From Nitratireductor sp. (GTDB lineage Bacteria; Pseudomonadota; Alphaproteobacteria; Rhizobiales; Rhizobiaceae): a stretch of 64,000 nt of DNA. Position 1 is the stretch's first letter. The number at the start of each line of letters is the position of its first letter. Below are positions 35,798 through 46,071 of this stretch, piece after piece. Location: the NCBI GenBank assembly GCA_017854535.1, contig JAFMHL010000016.1, positions 1-64,000 of the forward strand. The letters run 5' to 3'. The notes beneath the pieces are model-generated. The model was not told the DNA's origin, searched no databases, and saw nothing but the letters and a program-made list of their open reading frames with translations. Position numbers and translations under genes: made by a program.

Positions 35798-37150
35798 ATG
35801 CAAGATCGAAACCAGCGTAATTCACACCAAGCCAATGGCAATGTCGGCGGCACCAAAGGACTGAATGCGCGTTTAACCGCTGCAAATATCCTAACCCAAA
35901 TCATTGATCAAAAAGCTTCATTTGATGATGTTGCCGATATTCGAAAGGGCTCGGCGGAATTTAAAAAGCTGGATAATAGGGATCAATCTTTAGCCAAAGC
36001 CATCGTTCTAACATCGCTTAGAAACAAAACACGTATTGATGCGATCTTGAAACATAGCTGGAACCGTAAACCTCCGCAAAAGGCCAGGTTTTTAATTCAT
36101 ATTCTTGAGACAGCCGCTGCACAAATACTGTTTATGGATATTCCCGAGAGTGCTGCAGTGAATTTAGCTGTGACTGCCATACGCAATGACAAAAGAACGA
36201 CCCGATTTGCCAGCTTTACCAATGCTGTCTTGCGAAATCTTGTTCGCGAAAGGGCGCAGTCCTTGGAAAAATCCGAGTCCTTAACGCTCTTTCCTGATTG
36301 GATGCAAAAAACGCTAACGCGCGATTTTGGTCGTGAAAAAACAGCGCAAATGAGTGTGGCGATTGCCATGGAGCCAACTCTTGATCTCAATGGAAAACGC
36401 GAACTGAATTTTGAAAACTTGGAAATGATTGATCTTCCAGGCGGCGGAAAGCGCCTTATTTCCTCTCTTCCTGTCCATGAATTGCCGGGCTTTGATGCTG
36501 GTGATTGGTGGATTCAAGATATTGCGGCAGCCCAGCCCGTCAGGCTTTTGAAAGACATAAAGGGTAAAAAGGTCGCTGACCTTTGTGCTGCACCGGGCGG
36601 AAAGACCATGCAATTAGCGGCATTAGGAGCCGATGTCACCGCGGTCGATATTTCAAAAAGGCGTTTGGAAAGATTGCAAGAAAACCTTGATCGCACTGGA
36701 TTGAAAGCAAAATTGGTACAGGCCGACATCACTGTTTTTGAGCCTGAAGAATTGTTTGATGCTATTTTACTCGACGCACCTTGTACCGCATCAGGAACGA
36801 TGCGTCGTCACCCGGATATCTTATGGAACACCGCCCAGCAAGATATTTTGGAATTGGCGGAGTTACAAAAAACACTGATAAAAAAAGCTGCTAGCTGGCT
36901 AAAGCCCGGCGGTATATTGGTTTACGCAAATTGCTCTGTATTCAAAGATGAAGGCGAGAACCTGATTGCCAATCTTCAAATTGAAGACGTCGTCAGAGAC
37001 CCCATTGATCCCGCGGAGTTGCCCGGTTTAGAATTTTGTGTAAATGGACAGGGCGCGTTTCGCTCGCTACCACATTTTCTGGAACTTGATCCAAAAGAAA
37101 AGTCTGGAATGGATGGATTTTTTGCAGCACGCTTCATCAAAAAAAGCTAA
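35798..37150 (+). CDS. rsmB: 16S rRNA (cytosine-967-C5)-methyltransferase
   Basis: A 450-residue RsmB (Fmu/Sun) enzyme. An N-terminal NusB-like helical domain (about residues 25-150, with LDNRDQSLAKAIVLTSLR) precedes the SAM domain. SAM-binding VADLCAAPGGKTMQLAALGA, then the motif IV Cys in DAPCTASGTMRRHPDI and the motif VI Cys in YANCSVFKDEGEN are present. I set the start at 35798 (MQDRNQ); the frame is open back to 35429, but that region runs antisense to the DUF1674 gene. No clear ribosome site. It is followed by the heparinase and purH genes in a conserved order. Confidence 0.93.
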   Translation: MQDRNQRNSHQANGNVGGTKGLNARLTAANILTQIIDQKASFDDVADIRKGSAEFKKLDNRDQSLAKAIVLTSLRNKTRIDAILKHSWNRKPPQKARFLIHILETAAAQILFMDIPESAAVNLAVTAIRNDKRTTRFASFTNAVLRNLVRERAQSLEKSESLTLFPDWMQKTLTRDFGREKTAQMSVAIAMEPTLDLNGKRELNFENLEMIDLPGGGKRLISSLPVHELPGFDAGDWWIQDIAAAQPVRLLKDIKGKKVADLCAAPGGKTMQLAALGADVTAVDISKRRLERLQENLDRTGLKAKLVQADITVFEPEELFDAILLDAPCTASGTMRRHPDILWNTAQQDILELAELQKTLIKKAASWLKPGGILVYANCSVFKDEGENLIANLQIEDVVRDPIDPAELPGLEFCVNGQGAFRSLPHFLELDPKEKSGMDGFFAARFIKKS

Positions 37151-37268
37151 GCTTTTACGGGATAGATGAGGTTTTAGTTTTCAAATGATCTATTAAACGG
37201 GTTGATAATTTTGGCTAGGTTAGTCAAATCCAACCGAAAATCGAAGCTTACCTTGTTGAAAGTCAGTT

Positions 37269-38975
37269 ATGACTATTCGTGACAATTTTTCAGTATTGGC
37301 CCAGGCCAGCAAGGAAGCTATGCGGCGCTATGCCCGTCGATTTAACCGTGCTTCTCCTGCTTGGTTGTCAGCTGCTGGGAAAACACCAGAACGTTTGATC
37401 TTGGCCCCACAGGATTTGCGAACACCCGACACGGCTGCGGCGAAAGATATTTATTCCGGCAGATTTTTTCTTGCTGGAAAGATGGTGGATTGCACTGGCC
37501 TTAACCCGTTCCAGCAGGTCGATGCACCTAAGTCTTGGCAGGTCGATTTACATGGATTTGGCTGGCTACGACATCTTGAAGCAGAAGGCAGCGCGTTGAC
37601 CAAAAGCAATGCTCAAGCCTTGATCAATGATTGGTTGTCCATACAAACGCGCTCGCGAAATACTTTGGCTTGGGAGCCCGAAATTGTTGCCAAGCGCCTG
37701 ATCTCTTGGCTTTGCCATTCTGTTCCAGTTGTTGAAGCAGCAACACCACGATTTTATCAAGCTTGGCTCAAATCAATTGGGCAGCATATAAGTTTCTTAA
37801 AATACAGGTCATCAGAGTTTCCCAAAGGCATGCCTCGCCTTACTGCCAGAATTGCGCTTGCCTATGCAGCCAATTGTGTATCGGGGCAAAGTGCTAACTT
37901 GAAGAATGCCCAGAACATGCTGGATGAAGAACTCTCCATCCAAATATTGGAAGACGGTGGGCATATTTCCCGCAATGCAGCTTTGGCCGTTGATGTTCTT
38001 GCACTTTTACTACCCCTACGCCAATCCTATGCGCGCCTCGACATTGCCCCATCACAAACGCTCATCTCAACTATTGATCGGATGATATCAGCAATAAAAT
38101 TCCACCAAATGGGCGATGGCAACCTTGCCCGCTTCAACGGCGTTTCGGCTGGCAGGCCGGAGCTGATTTCAACAATTTTATTTTACAACGACTCTATGGG
38201 GAAACCTCCAGAGATCGCACGGTTCTCGGGGTTCCAGCGTCTTGCCATGGGTGACACATTGTTGATCGCAGATACAGGTGCCCCGCCCACGCCTGAATAT
38301 TCACAACATGCAAGTGCGGGAACTTTGTCTTTTGAACTATCCAGCGGACCAAACCTGGTGATGATTAACTGCGGAACGGGTGTTTCAAAGGAAAGCAAAC
38401 TGGCTCCTTTCGCCCGCTTAACCGCCGCCCATACAACTGCAACAATCAATGAAAGTTCGTCTTCGCGATATTATCAAGGTGGGCGATTTTTCAATCTTCT
38501 CAAAGATCGGATTATTGCAGGTCCTAAAAAAGTGGAATGCGTCCGCGAAGATGGTACGGACCATAAGCAATTTACGGCCAGCCATGACGGATATCTTCGA
38601 AACCATGGTATCATTCACAACAGAACGATAACCATGAGAAATAGAGGAACCCATATTGAAGGAACCGATAGTTTTGCAGGGCATGGTAACAAGCAACTTA
38701 ATAGCAAAAAACCAGCACGATTTGATATCCGCTTCCATCTACATCCGTCCATTAGTGCAGGCAAAACTGTTGATGGAAAAAGCATTTTAATGATGGGTGG
38801 TAACGAACTGGTCTGGAAGTTGACCTGTATTGATTGCACCCCTGAAATTGACGAAAGCGTATTCTTTGCTTCTTCCAGTGGACCAAAACGCACAAAGCAA
38901 ATTGTATTGACGGGAGATGCCAGGTCAACACCTTCAATCCGGTGGCTCTTAGTCAAAGAAGATAAGTTACACTAA
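37269..38975 (+). CDS. heparinase II/III-family protein
   Basis: A 568-residue protein with the family's two-part layout. The first is an alpha-helical N-terminal domain (SWQVDLHGFGWLRHLEAEG, RTLAWEPEIVAKRLISWLCHS). The second is a beta-rich C-terminal domain (RFSGFQRLAMGDTLLIADTGAPPTPEYSQHASAGTLSFEL, near residue 340). The conserved N-terminal HGFGW and C-terminal STLSFE-like segments are visible. In Rhizobiales a member of this family sits next to rsmB and purH; its polysaccharide substrate is not known to me. There is no signal peptide, so a cytoplasmic or membrane-associated location is likely. Confidence 0.87.
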   Translation: MTIRDNFSVLAQASKEAMRRYARRFNRASPAWLSAAGKTPERLILAPQDLRTPDTAAAKDIYSGRFFLAGKMVDCTGLNPFQQVDAPKSWQVDLHGFGWLRHLEAEGSALTKSNAQALINDWLSIQTRSRNTLAWEPEIVAKRLISWLCHSVPVVEAATPRFYQAWLKSIGQHISFLKYRSSEFPKGMPRLTARIALAYAANCVSGQSANLKNAQNMLDEELSIQILEDGGHISRNAALAVDVLALLLPLRQSYARLDIAPSQTLISTIDRMISAIKFHQMGDGNLARFNGVSAGRPELISTILFYNDSMGKPPEIARFSGFQRLAMGDTLLIADTGAPPTPEYSQHASAGTLSFELSSGPNLVMINCGTGVSKESKLAPFARLTAAHTTATINESSSSRYYQGGRFFNLLKDRIIAGPKKVECVREDGTDHKQFTASHDGYLRNHGIIHNRTITMRNRGTHIEGTDSFAGHGNKQLNSKKPARFDIRFHLHPSISAGKTVDGKSILMMGGNELVWKLTCIDCTPEIDESVFFASSSGPKRTKQIVLTGDARSTPSIRWLLVKEDKLH

Positions 38976-39105
38976 TTGGCAATCCAGGGTCTGAACGCAA
39001 TATATTCGGGAAAACAGCAACACCTGCAATTATGATGTTAACGCCCCGGCGCTCCTGTGCTATCGCGAGGGTAGATCCTGATAAACCCCAGATAAAGAAA
39101 TAGTT

Positions 39106-40722
39106 ATGGCCGTAGAATCAAAAAATATCCCCGCCCCTGATTTGGTAAAACCAAAAAGAGCCTTGTTATCAGTGTCTGACAAAACAGGTATACTGGAACT
39201 TGCGAAAAAATTTATGGAAAACGGCATTGAATTGATTTCCACTGGGGGTACATCAAAAGCCTTGGCCGAAGCCGGACTGCCAGTGAAAGATGTCAGCGCA
39301 GTTACCGGTTTTCCGGAAATTATGGATGGGCGCGTAAAAACCCTGCATCCTTCAATCCATGGCGGATTACTCGCAATTCGTGACGATGAAGAACACAAAC
39401 AGGCTATGGCGGTCCATGACATTTGCCCAATCGATATTGTGGTGGTTAATCTATATCCTTTCAGTCAAACAATGCGTTCTGGAGCGGATTATGCCAATTG
39501 CGTAGAGAATATTGATATTGGCGGACCTGCAATGATCCGTGCCTCTGCAAAAAACCATGCCTATGTTACAATCATGACCGACCCGTCCGACTACGGTTTA
39601 CTCATCGAAAACCTTGAAACTAATAATGGCAATATTAATTTGGACTTTCGGAAACACTCCGCTTCCAAAGCCTTCGCTTTAACCGCCGAATATGACAGCG
39701 CAATTTCCAGCTGGTTTGCGGTACAGTTAAACAATCCGCTTCCTGCGAAATTCTCCCTGGCGGGTCAGCGTTCTGAAGTTTTACGCTACGGCGAAAACCC
39801 GCATCAGCAAGCTGCTTTCTATACAAATGGCGATAATCGGCCGGGTGTGGCAACAGCCAGGCAACTTCAAGGCAAACAACTTTCTTACAACAATATCAAC
39901 GACACAGATGCAGCCTTTGAGTTGGTCAGTGAGTTTGATCCAAATAAAACCGCCGTAATAGCAATCATCAAGCATGCTAACCCATGCGGCGTCGCAACAG
40001 GCCCAACTCTGAAAGCTGCTTACGAAAAAGCTTTTGCCTGCGACACGGTTTCAGCATTTGGCGGCATTGTTGCTATGAACCGAGAACTGGACGGTGAAGC
40101 TGCAACGGAAATCGTCAAGATATTTACTGAGGTCATCATAGCGCCGTCTGCAAGCGCTGATGCAATCAAGATTATCGAGGCCAAACCTAATTTGCGTTTA
40201 TTGGTAACTGGCGGAATGGCAGACCCCAAAACAAAAGGCATGACCGTCAAAACAGTCTCCGGAGGTATGTTGGTTCAGTCGCGAGACAATGGAAATGTGG
40301 ATGATTTGGATCTCAAAGTCGTCTCCAGCAGGCAGCCTACATCCCAGGAATGGGAAGATATGAAGCTGGCTTTCAAAATCGCGAAGCATGTGAAATCAAA
40401 CGCAATCATTTATGTTAAAGATGGAGCAACAGTTGGGATCGGCGCAGGGCAAATGAGCCGTGTGGATTCGTCCCGTATTGCGGCTCGAAAGGCAATGGAT
40501 GCAGCTGAAGCGACTGGCCGGTCACAACCGCAAACCGTCGGCAGTGTTGTTGCTTCTGACGCATTTTTTCCGTTTGCAGATGGTTTATTGTCCGCCGTTG
40601 AAGCAGGTGCCACAGCAGTCATCCAGCCCGGTGGTTCCATGCGCGATGATGATGTCATTAAAGCTGCAAATGAAGCTGGCATCGCAATGGTATTCACTGG
40701 CATGAGGCATTTCAAACACTAA
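39106..40722 (+). CDS. purH: bifunctional AICAR transformylase/IMP cyclohydrolase
   Basis: A 538-residue enzyme for the last two steps of IMP synthesis. The N-terminal IMP cyclohydrolase (MGS-like) domain shows [18 protein letters not shown], the [10 protein letters not shown] loop and [16 protein letters not shown]. The C-terminal AICARFT domain has the [15 protein letters not shown] block near residue 225, [13 protein letters not shown], and a [16 protein letters not shown] segment. Both active sites look intact. The upstream 130 bases hold the promoter; I see no riboswitch. It converges with an MFS gene. Confidence 0.97.
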   Translation: MAVESKNIPAPDLVKPKRALLSVSDKTGILELAKKFMENGIELISTGGTSKALAEAGLPVKDVSAVTGFPEIMDGRVKTLHPSIHGGLLAIRDDEEHKQAMAVHDICPIDIVVVNLYPFSQTMRSGADYANCVENIDIGGPAMIRASAKNHAYVTIMTDPSDYGLLIENLETNNGNINLDFRKHSASKAFALTAEYDSAISSWFAVQLNNPLPAKFSLAGQRSEVLRYGENPHQQAAFYTNGDNRPGVATARQLQGKQLSYNNINDTDAAFELVSEFDPNKTAVIAIIKHANPCGVATGPTLKAAYEKAFACDTVSAFGGIVAMNRELDGEAATEIVKIFTEVIIAPSASADAIKIIEAKPNLRLLVTGGMADPKTKGMTVKTVSGGMLVQSRDNGNVDDLDLKVVSSRQPTSQEWEDMKLAFKIAKHVKSNAIIYVKDGATVGIGAGQMSRVDSSRIAARKAMDAAEATGRSQPQTVGSVVASDAFFPFADGLLSAVEAGATAVIQPGGSMRDDDVIKAANEAGIAMVFTGMRHFKH

Positions 40723-40756
40723 AGGCAAAGATCGCAGAGATCGAAATCCAGCACTT

Positions 40757-42169
40757 CTATTTGTCGCTTTTTTCGCTTGCCGGATAGGGCGTTGTCAAAG
40801 CTATCGCCAATCCTACTAAAAAGAAGATAATCAGTACCGCCATACCAGCCCTTGTAGCCGTTGTATCAGTTGAGCCCGATGATAATAAAACAGCAGTAAT
40901 CGTTCCAACAAGAAAAGGAGCGACGAAACTAGTTGCTCTTCCCGACAAGGCATAAAGGCCAAAATACCGCCCTGCTTCATCAACAGAAACACTTCTTGCA
41001 AGCCAAGAACGCGATGAAGCTTGTACGGGACCAAAGGCCAAGCCCACCAACAGCCCATACATGATATAAGCCTTTTCAGCTGCTGTTCCGAAATACCCAC
41101 CACTGTCCGCCAAAGGCAATTGAATTAGGCCAAACAACGTGAAACCTGGGCCCGTGGACACAATCGCAATAGTCGCAATAGTCAGGCAGATAATAGAAAC
41201 TATCACCACCCATTTGGAGCCAAGACGCGTATCCAGATAGGCTGCAACCATACATCCAAAAATAGCGGCAACATTAAGTATGATCCCGTAGACACCAATC
41301 TCAGCCGTTAGCCAACCAAACATACCTGCAGCAAATGCGCCACCAAGACCAAGCAATGCCACAACCGCATCTTGATAAATCATACGGCCAACCAGAAACT
41401 TGAAAATACCCGGCCGCTGACGTGCCTCTTTGATGGTGGATTTTAATTCTGCCAATCCAGCCGAAACCGCTTTTTTGATAGCAATACCCTTCACCATATC
41501 TGGCGTGAAAAGGAACATCGGTAAAATGAAAACCAGATACCAGATAGCAGCAAGAGGTCCTGTTGCTCTATCACCTTCAGCCTGCGCTGGATCCAAACCA
41601 AAAATTGGATCAAGGCCAAGTAATGTTTTACCTGTCTCAGGGCTGCCAGCCATTAAAGCAACGACGAAAATCAAGGTTATCATCCCACCAAGATAACCAA
41701 GACCCCAAGCGATATTAGAAATTTTCCCTATAGATTCTTTCGAAACAATCCGTGGCAGCATCGCATCATTGAAGACAATCGAGAACTCAGCTGCAATTGT
41801 TGCTAGAACAAAATACATGGCGATCAGATAAATATTGCTCCCGGGCGCAGCGGTCCACAAAAGCGCCATACAGGTAATTTGGATGACAGCAAAAAAAGCA
41901 ATCCATGGCTTTCGCGGACCTGTTTGATCTGAGATAGAACCAAGAATAGGAGAAAGCACAGCGATGGCGATACCACCTATTGCAAGGGCATAAGCCCAAA
42001 CAGCCTGACCTACAGCAGGATTTTCTGCCAACCGTGATACAAAATAGGGTCCAAAAATGAAGGTGGTAACAATCGTGAAAAATGGCTGGGCAGCCCAGTC
42101 AAATGACATCCATCCAAATATACCTAGCCTGCCAACTTTTGGAGCTTCTGAACTCTCACTACGTAACAC
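40757..42169 (-). CDS. UMF1-family MFS transporter
   Basis: A 470-residue carrier with about 12 hydrophobic segments. The UMF1 (Atg22-like) pattern shows in FGWMSFDWAAQPFFTIVTTFIFGPYF near the start, SDQTGPRKPWIAFF in the first loop and EFSIVFNDAMLPRIV. The C-terminal half includes QASSRSWLARSVSVDEAGRYFGLYALSGRATSF. I chose GTG at 42169 because GGGGGAG lies six bases upstream. The ATG at 42199 and a TTG at 42214 lack a ribosome site. Substrate unknown; it sits directly after purH, a placement I recall from other Rhizobiales. Confidence 0.85.
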   Translation of the reverse strand: MLRSESSEAPKVGRLGIFGWMSFDWAAQPFFTIVTTFIFGPYFVSRLAENPAVGQAVWAYALAIGGIAIAVLSPILGSISDQTGPRKPWIAFFAVIQITCMALLWTAAPGSNIYLIAMYFVLATIAAEFSIVFNDAMLPRIVSKESIGKISNIAWGLGYLGGMITLIFVVALMAGSPETGKTLLGLDPIFGLDPAQAEGDRATGPLAAIWYLVFILPMFLFTPDMVKGIAIKKAVSAGLAELKSTIKEARQRPGIFKFLVGRMIYQDAVVALLGLGGAFAAGMFGWLTAEIGVYGIILNVAAIFGCMVAAYLDTRLGSKWVVIVSIICLTIATIAIVSTGPGFTLFGLIQLPLADSGGYFGTAAEKAYIMYGLLVGLAFGPVQASSRSWLARSVSVDEAGRYFGLYALSGRATSFVAPFLVGTITAVLLSSGSTDTTATRAGMAVLIIFFLVGLAIALTTPYPASEKSDK

Positions 42170-42331
42170 AAACCTCTCCCCCGGGTTTACCAAATGCATT
42201 TCCCAATGAGTCAAAAGTAAAACTAAATTTTTAACAAATGTGGGTTTGTCAGTTTCAATAAACTGATTCGCGACTTAGTGTAGTATGTCATTCGCAATTG
42301 GACTGTGCCATATCGCACAAGATGCATCAAA

Positions 42332-43009
42332 TTACATCACAATCAATTTGTCAGCGAGTTCATTCCTGTCATTTTGTGACCTAGGAAAGTCATTTGCCAA
42401 CTTATTTCCAATTTCACCAATGGTGATTTCAAATGCTTTCCCAATATTACCAAGCTCACATTGAGCAAGCATAATTTCAACATTCTCAAGAAAGTAGTCA
42501 CGCCCAATTTTCTCTTCAATCAAACGATCAACTATAATTTCTCCATATTGTTCTTGAAGCGAAATGAAAATCAATACACCTGTTCTTTTATCAGTATGGT
42601 GAATCCCATGGGCGAGGAATTGTTTGACCGCATTAGCATGTGCACGCTCATGAGCGATACGTTCAGGAACAAGCATTTTTACGAGACTTGGGACATATTT
42701 TAACAGAGCAATCCCGCACAAGAAGGCTAGCAACTGCGCCCAGAGAAAATACGATACAGGAACCTTCGCGAGCGCATCAACATCTCCCCAACCAATAACC
42801 GACTGCCATTCCAAATAGACAGCTAGCAAACCACTAACGATAAAAATCCAAAGAGCTAAAATACCATAGGCAATAAATCGATAGTCATCACTGCGTTGAG
42901 CAAGCACCGCAAATATTTCTGCAGACGTGTTCTTCTCAGCCTTCGAAATAGCGGCCTCTACAGTATTTTTTTCCAGTTCCGATATTTGAGTGGCTTTTTT
43001 ATCAATCAT
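42332..43009 (-). CDS. TPM domain membrane protein
   Basis: A 225-residue protein with two hydrophobic segments (about residues 45-65 and 88-106) flanking a short loop. A TPM (TLP18.3/Psb32/MOLO-1-like) domain follows, with LAHGIHHTDKRTGVLIFISLQEQYGEIIVDRLIEEKIG near residues 130-170. It is the last of three genes (lemA, two TPM proteins), with nine bases to the previous stop. TPM proteins are membrane-associated with unclear biochemical roles; some have phosphatase-like folds. Confidence 0.85.
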   Translation of the reverse strand: MIDKKATQISELEKNTVEAAISKAEKNTSAEIFAVLAQRSDDYRFIAYGILALWIFIVSGLLAVYLEWQSVIGWGDVDALAKVPVSYFLWAQLLAFLCGIALLKYVPSLVKMLVPERIAHERAHANAVKQFLAHGIHHTDKRTGVLIFISLQEQYGEIIVDRLIEEKIGRDYFLENVEIMLAQCELGNIGKAFEITIGEIGNKLANDFPRSQNDRNELADKLIVM

Positions 43010-43018
43010 CTTCTTTGC

Positions 43019-43933
43019 CTACCATCCCCCTGAAGCGCCACCGCCTCCTGATGATCCGCCTCCTCCAGAAAATCCACCACCCGATGAACCACCCGACCAG
43101 CCACCGCTAGATGACCCCCCGGACGACCAGCCTCCTCCGGAGCTCGACGAATATACAATATCTATACCCAACCACCGATAGCGCTTTTTACCAGTTTTCT
43201 TTCCAAAAATGGGAGCAAGCAGGGCAAAACCAAAAGGACCGAAAAAACAAACACCCCAAATTGCCAAAAATATCCAGACACCCACGTCGCTATAGTCACT
43301 AACCCGATTATCTTGTCGTTTTTTCCGGGCTTCCAATTCAGAAAGGTCTCCAGATAAAACCTGCAAGATCATGTCTGTACCCTCAATAATTCCTTGTCCA
43401 AAATTGCCAGAACGAAATTCGGGAACCATCACCTGATTGATGATCAAACTGGAAAGTGCATCGGTCAGTGTGCCTTCCAGACCGTAGCCAACTTCAATTC
43501 TGATTTTGCGGTCATCGCGAGCGACAAGCAGCAAGACACCGTTATTTTCTCCACTCTGGCCGAGTTCCCAGGATCGAAACAGCCTATTGGCGAAGTCTTC
43601 AAGATTGTTGCCTTCCAGTGATTTTATAGTAGCAACAACAACTTGATCAGAAGACTTTCCTTCAAATGCTGCAAGCCGTGAGTTTAGTGAAGATTTTTGC
43701 GCCAACGAAAGCATATTGGCACCGTCAACAACACGTCCGGTAAGTTCTGGAAATTTCAATGAGGTTGCAACACTCGCTGATGAGCTTAGTCCGGCGCTCG
43801 AGCGTTTTACCTCACCGGAACTTAGTGAAACAGCCAGACTGTTCAATTCTAAATTCGGTGTCCACAAGCTTGCTTGCCAGGCAAAAAACCCTGCGATCGC
43901 CAGACTGACAACAATAAGCGTTATCCGACCCAT
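43019..43933 (-). CDS. YgcG-like TPM domain protein with Gly/Ser-rich tail
   Basis: A 304-residue protein. A short signal or anchor (LIVVSLAIAGFFAW) precedes an extracytoplasmic TPM domain (about residues 60-190; LTGRVVDGANMLSLAQKSSLNSRL, then GKSSDQVVVATIKSLEG and GVLLLVARDDRKIRIEVGYGLEG). A transmembrane segment lies near residues 220-240, and a Gly/Ser-rich tail (SGGGWSSGG, GGGFSGGGG) makes up the last 45 residues. The layout matches YgcG-type partners of LemA. It follows lemA by 56 bases. Confidence 0.9.
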   Translation of the reverse strand: MGRITLIVVSLAIAGFFAWQASLWTPNLELNSLAVSLSSGEVKRSSAGLSSSASVATSLKFPELTGRVVDGANMLSLAQKSSLNSRLAAFEGKSSDQVVVATIKSLEGNNLEDFANRLFRSWELGQSGENNGVLLLVARDDRKIRIEVGYGLEGTLTDALSSLIINQVMVPEFRSGNFGQGIIEGTDMILQVLSGDLSELEARKKRQDNRVSDYSDVGVWIFLAIWGVCFFGPFGFALLAPIFGKKTGKKRYRWLGIDIVYSSSSGGGWSSGGSSSGGWSGGSSGGGFSGGGGSSGGGGASGGW

Positions 43934-43989
43934 AACTCACCCGCCCTCATAACGGATGGTCTGCTCACACAAAGTGAGACCGAAAAATT

Positions 43990-44637
43990 TCAAAACTTGA
44001 CTTCCGGATTAGCCAATTGCTCATCTTCAATGGTAAAAGTCTGCATCGGATTATTTTCTGGATACATCCAGCTGCGCCACCATCGTCCAGGGATCGTTTT
44101 TAATTCTGTATTATAAAGCCGTACAGCTTCGATATAATCGCGGCGCGCAACCGCAATCCTATTTTCTGTACCTTCTAATTGAGATTGTAAGGCCAGAAAA
44201 TTTTGGTTCGATTTTAAATCTGGATAACGCTCAACTACCACAAGCAAACGCGACAACGCTCCCGACAACCCTGCTTGGCTCTCCTGAAACTTCTTGAACG
44301 CATCGGGATTTGTCAAAACATCTGACGGTAATTGAGTTGACGTGGCTTTTGAACGCGCCTCAACCACCGATGTCAGTACGTCTTTTTCTTGTGCGGCAAA
44401 TCCTTTCACGGTTTCAATCAGATTTGGAATAAGATCTGCACGTCTTTGATATTGGCTCAGGACCTCACTCCATTTAGCCCGGGCATTCTCTTCATAGGTG
44501 GGAATGTTATTAACCCCACATCCAGCCAACATCGCTCCAATCAAAACAATCGATAATACCCGAAAAGCATTGAACAACCGCAATGGCACAGGCAGTTTTG
44601 CGAGTGGAAGGCGATAAGAATTGGATTTAGAAAACAT
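43990..44637 (-). CDS. LemA-family lipoprotein
   Basis: A 215-residue protein. A hydrophobic segment ends in a lipobox (VLIGAMLAGCG), suggesting Cys-acylation near residue 40; an unusually long basic stretch precedes it, so an internal start is possible. The LemA domain follows, with ENARAKWSEVLSQYQRRADLIPNLIETVKGFAAQEKDVLTSVVEARSKAT and the C-terminal EGTENRIAVARRDYIEAVRLYN helix. It heads a lemA-TPM-TPM unit. Function is unknown beyond family linkage to TPM proteins. Confidence 0.88.
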   Translation of the reverse strand: MFSKSNSYRLPLAKLPVPLRLFNAFRVLSIVLIGAMLAGCGVNNIPTYEENARAKWSEVLSQYQRRADLIPNLIETVKGFAAQEKDVLTSVVEARSKATSTQLPSDVLTNPDAFKKFQESQAGLSGALSRLLVVVERYPDLKSNQNFLALQSQLEGTENRIAVARRDYIEAVRLYNTELKTIPGRWWRSWMYPENNPMQTFTIEDEQLANPEVKF

Positions 44638-44769
44638 TTTGATATTCCTGTGCTAGACTAGCTTTATGAAGAGTTTATCGCCAATTATTGCGAAATACAA
44701 AGGCACAGATTTCGTATTTTTGGATTTTGGTAAGATCACAAGACTGAAGATTTGAAAGCGGAGGGTAAA

Positions 44770-45027
44770 ATGGTCAACAAAAACAACAATAATCAAAAGG
44801 AAGCAAAACGCATACTTGACCGGGTCGAGCGTGAATCTGAGACCATTGCTACTTCCACAATGGCACGATCCTCCGATCAATTCGGAAAATTGATCAATGC
44901 CGACAATCCTGACAATCCGGAAAATGATCCAATTGAAATATTAGGCAAACGTGTCGGCCGCGGCTTGGGTTGGATTGCTGTAATATTTTTGGTGATTTAT
45001 CTATTTAACACCTATGTTATGAAATAG
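44770..45027 (+). CDS. small tail-anchored membrane protein of unknown function
   Basis: An 85-residue protein: a polar, charged N-terminus (NKNNNNQKEAKRILDRVERESETI), then a single C-terminal membrane segment (LGWIAVIFLVIYLFNTYVM). GGAGGG lies four bases before the ATG at 44770, which decides it over a TTG at 44752. Similar conserved small proteins occur in Rhizobiales as far as I recall. It lies between the divergent lemA gene and pdxY. No function. Confidence 0.7.
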   Translation: MVNKNNNNQKEAKRILDRVERESETIATSTMARSSDQFGKLINADNPDNPENDPIEILGKRVGRGLGWIAVIFLVIYLFNTYVMK

Positions 45028-45080
45028 GTTCTGCCAAATCTTGCTCCAGCAAATCGGTAGTTTTTACCTGAGAAATATCC

Positions 45081-46001
45081 ATGAAAAAACCAATTATCGT
45101 TTTATCAAGCCACGTCGTTCGCGGGTCTGTGGGGAACAGGGCGGCAGTCTTTGCCCTTGAGGTGCTTGGTCATCCCGTATGGGCGGTGCCGACCATTACC
45201 CTTCCGTTTCATCCTGGACATGGGCCTGGCACAAGAATTATTCCGGAGACAAATCAGTTCGCTAGTTTGCTGGAAGATCTGCTTGCATCTCCTTGGATTG
45301 AGGAGGTTGGTGCTGTTCTATCGGGATATATGGCAAATCCATCCCAGGCTGAATCTGTAGGTAAATTTGTCAAAAAACTAAAGACGAAGAACCCTGAAGT
45401 TCTTTTCGCCTGTGATCCAGTGATGGGCGATTATCCTAAAGAGCCCGAAGGAAATGAGAGTGAAGGTAAGCTCTATATCGCAGAGGCAACCGCAAACGCC
45501 ATTAAAGAACATCTTGTTCCGTTAGCAGACATCATCACGCCAAACAGGTTTGAACTATCATGGCTGACTGGTAAAAAGATTTTGGATCATCAACAAGCCT
45601 TGGATGCCGCTAAACAATATGCCGAAAAGCAGATTCTGGTAACTTCAATGGCCGGCTATATGCGCGGCAATATCGGGAACTTGTGCATCAGTGCAACATC
45701 GGCAATTTTCGCAGAACACAGAGAATTAAAAAATCCGCCTAACGGACCTGGAGATTTAACCGCAGCTCTCTTTTTGTCTCATATTATGTCTGGCCACACA
45801 TCAGAAAAAGCGTTGCAAAAAACAACGTCATCTGTTTTTGAAATTGTCGCCAGCGCAGCCAAGCGAGGTGCAGATGAGTTGATGTTGGAAACAGATTCTT
45901 CCAGCATCTCAACACCCATGAGCATGGTTCAAATGCGCAAACTACAAAAAGGTCCAGTTACCCAAATAAGACCCCTTCGGTTTACGCCAAGCCAATTGTA
46001 A
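45081..46001 (+). CDS. pdxY: pyridoxal kinase
   Basis: A 306-residue ribokinase-fold enzyme that phosphorylates pyridoxal. SSHVVRGSVGNRAAVFALEVLGHPVWAVPTI at the N-terminus binds substrate; FACDPVMGDYPKEPEG holds the ATP-binding acidic residue near residue 120. The catalytic Asp is in NPPNGPGDLTAALF near residue 232. PIVLSSHVVRG near the start is the expected PdxY reading. It follows the small membrane protein and precedes carbonic anhydrase on the same strand. Confidence 0.93.
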   Translation: MKKPIIVLSSHVVRGSVGNRAAVFALEVLGHPVWAVPTITLPFHPGHGPGTRIIPETNQFASLLEDLLASPWIEEVGAVLSGYMANPSQAESVGKFVKKLKTKNPEVLFACDPVMGDYPKEPEGNESEGKLYIAEATANAIKEHLVPLADIITPNRFELSWLTGKKILDHQQALDAAKQYAEKQILVTSMAGYMRGNIGNLCISATSAIFAEHRELKNPPNGPGDLTAALFLSHIMSGHTSEKALQKTTSSVFEIVASAAKRGADELMLETDSSSISTPMSMVQMRKLQKGPVTQIRPLRFTPSQL

Positions 46002-46071
46002 ATGTCAGGTTTTAATTTTACTATTTGTCGAACCATCGCTTGACTTTAACTATTTTGGATAAGATGAGTTT

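Noticed and set aside
42990-43181. Plus-strand proline-rich frame (PPPDDPPPPENPPPD)
   Set aside because: It is the complement of the Gly/Ser-rich tail of the YgcG-like gene; the repeat arises from GGN codons read on the other strand.
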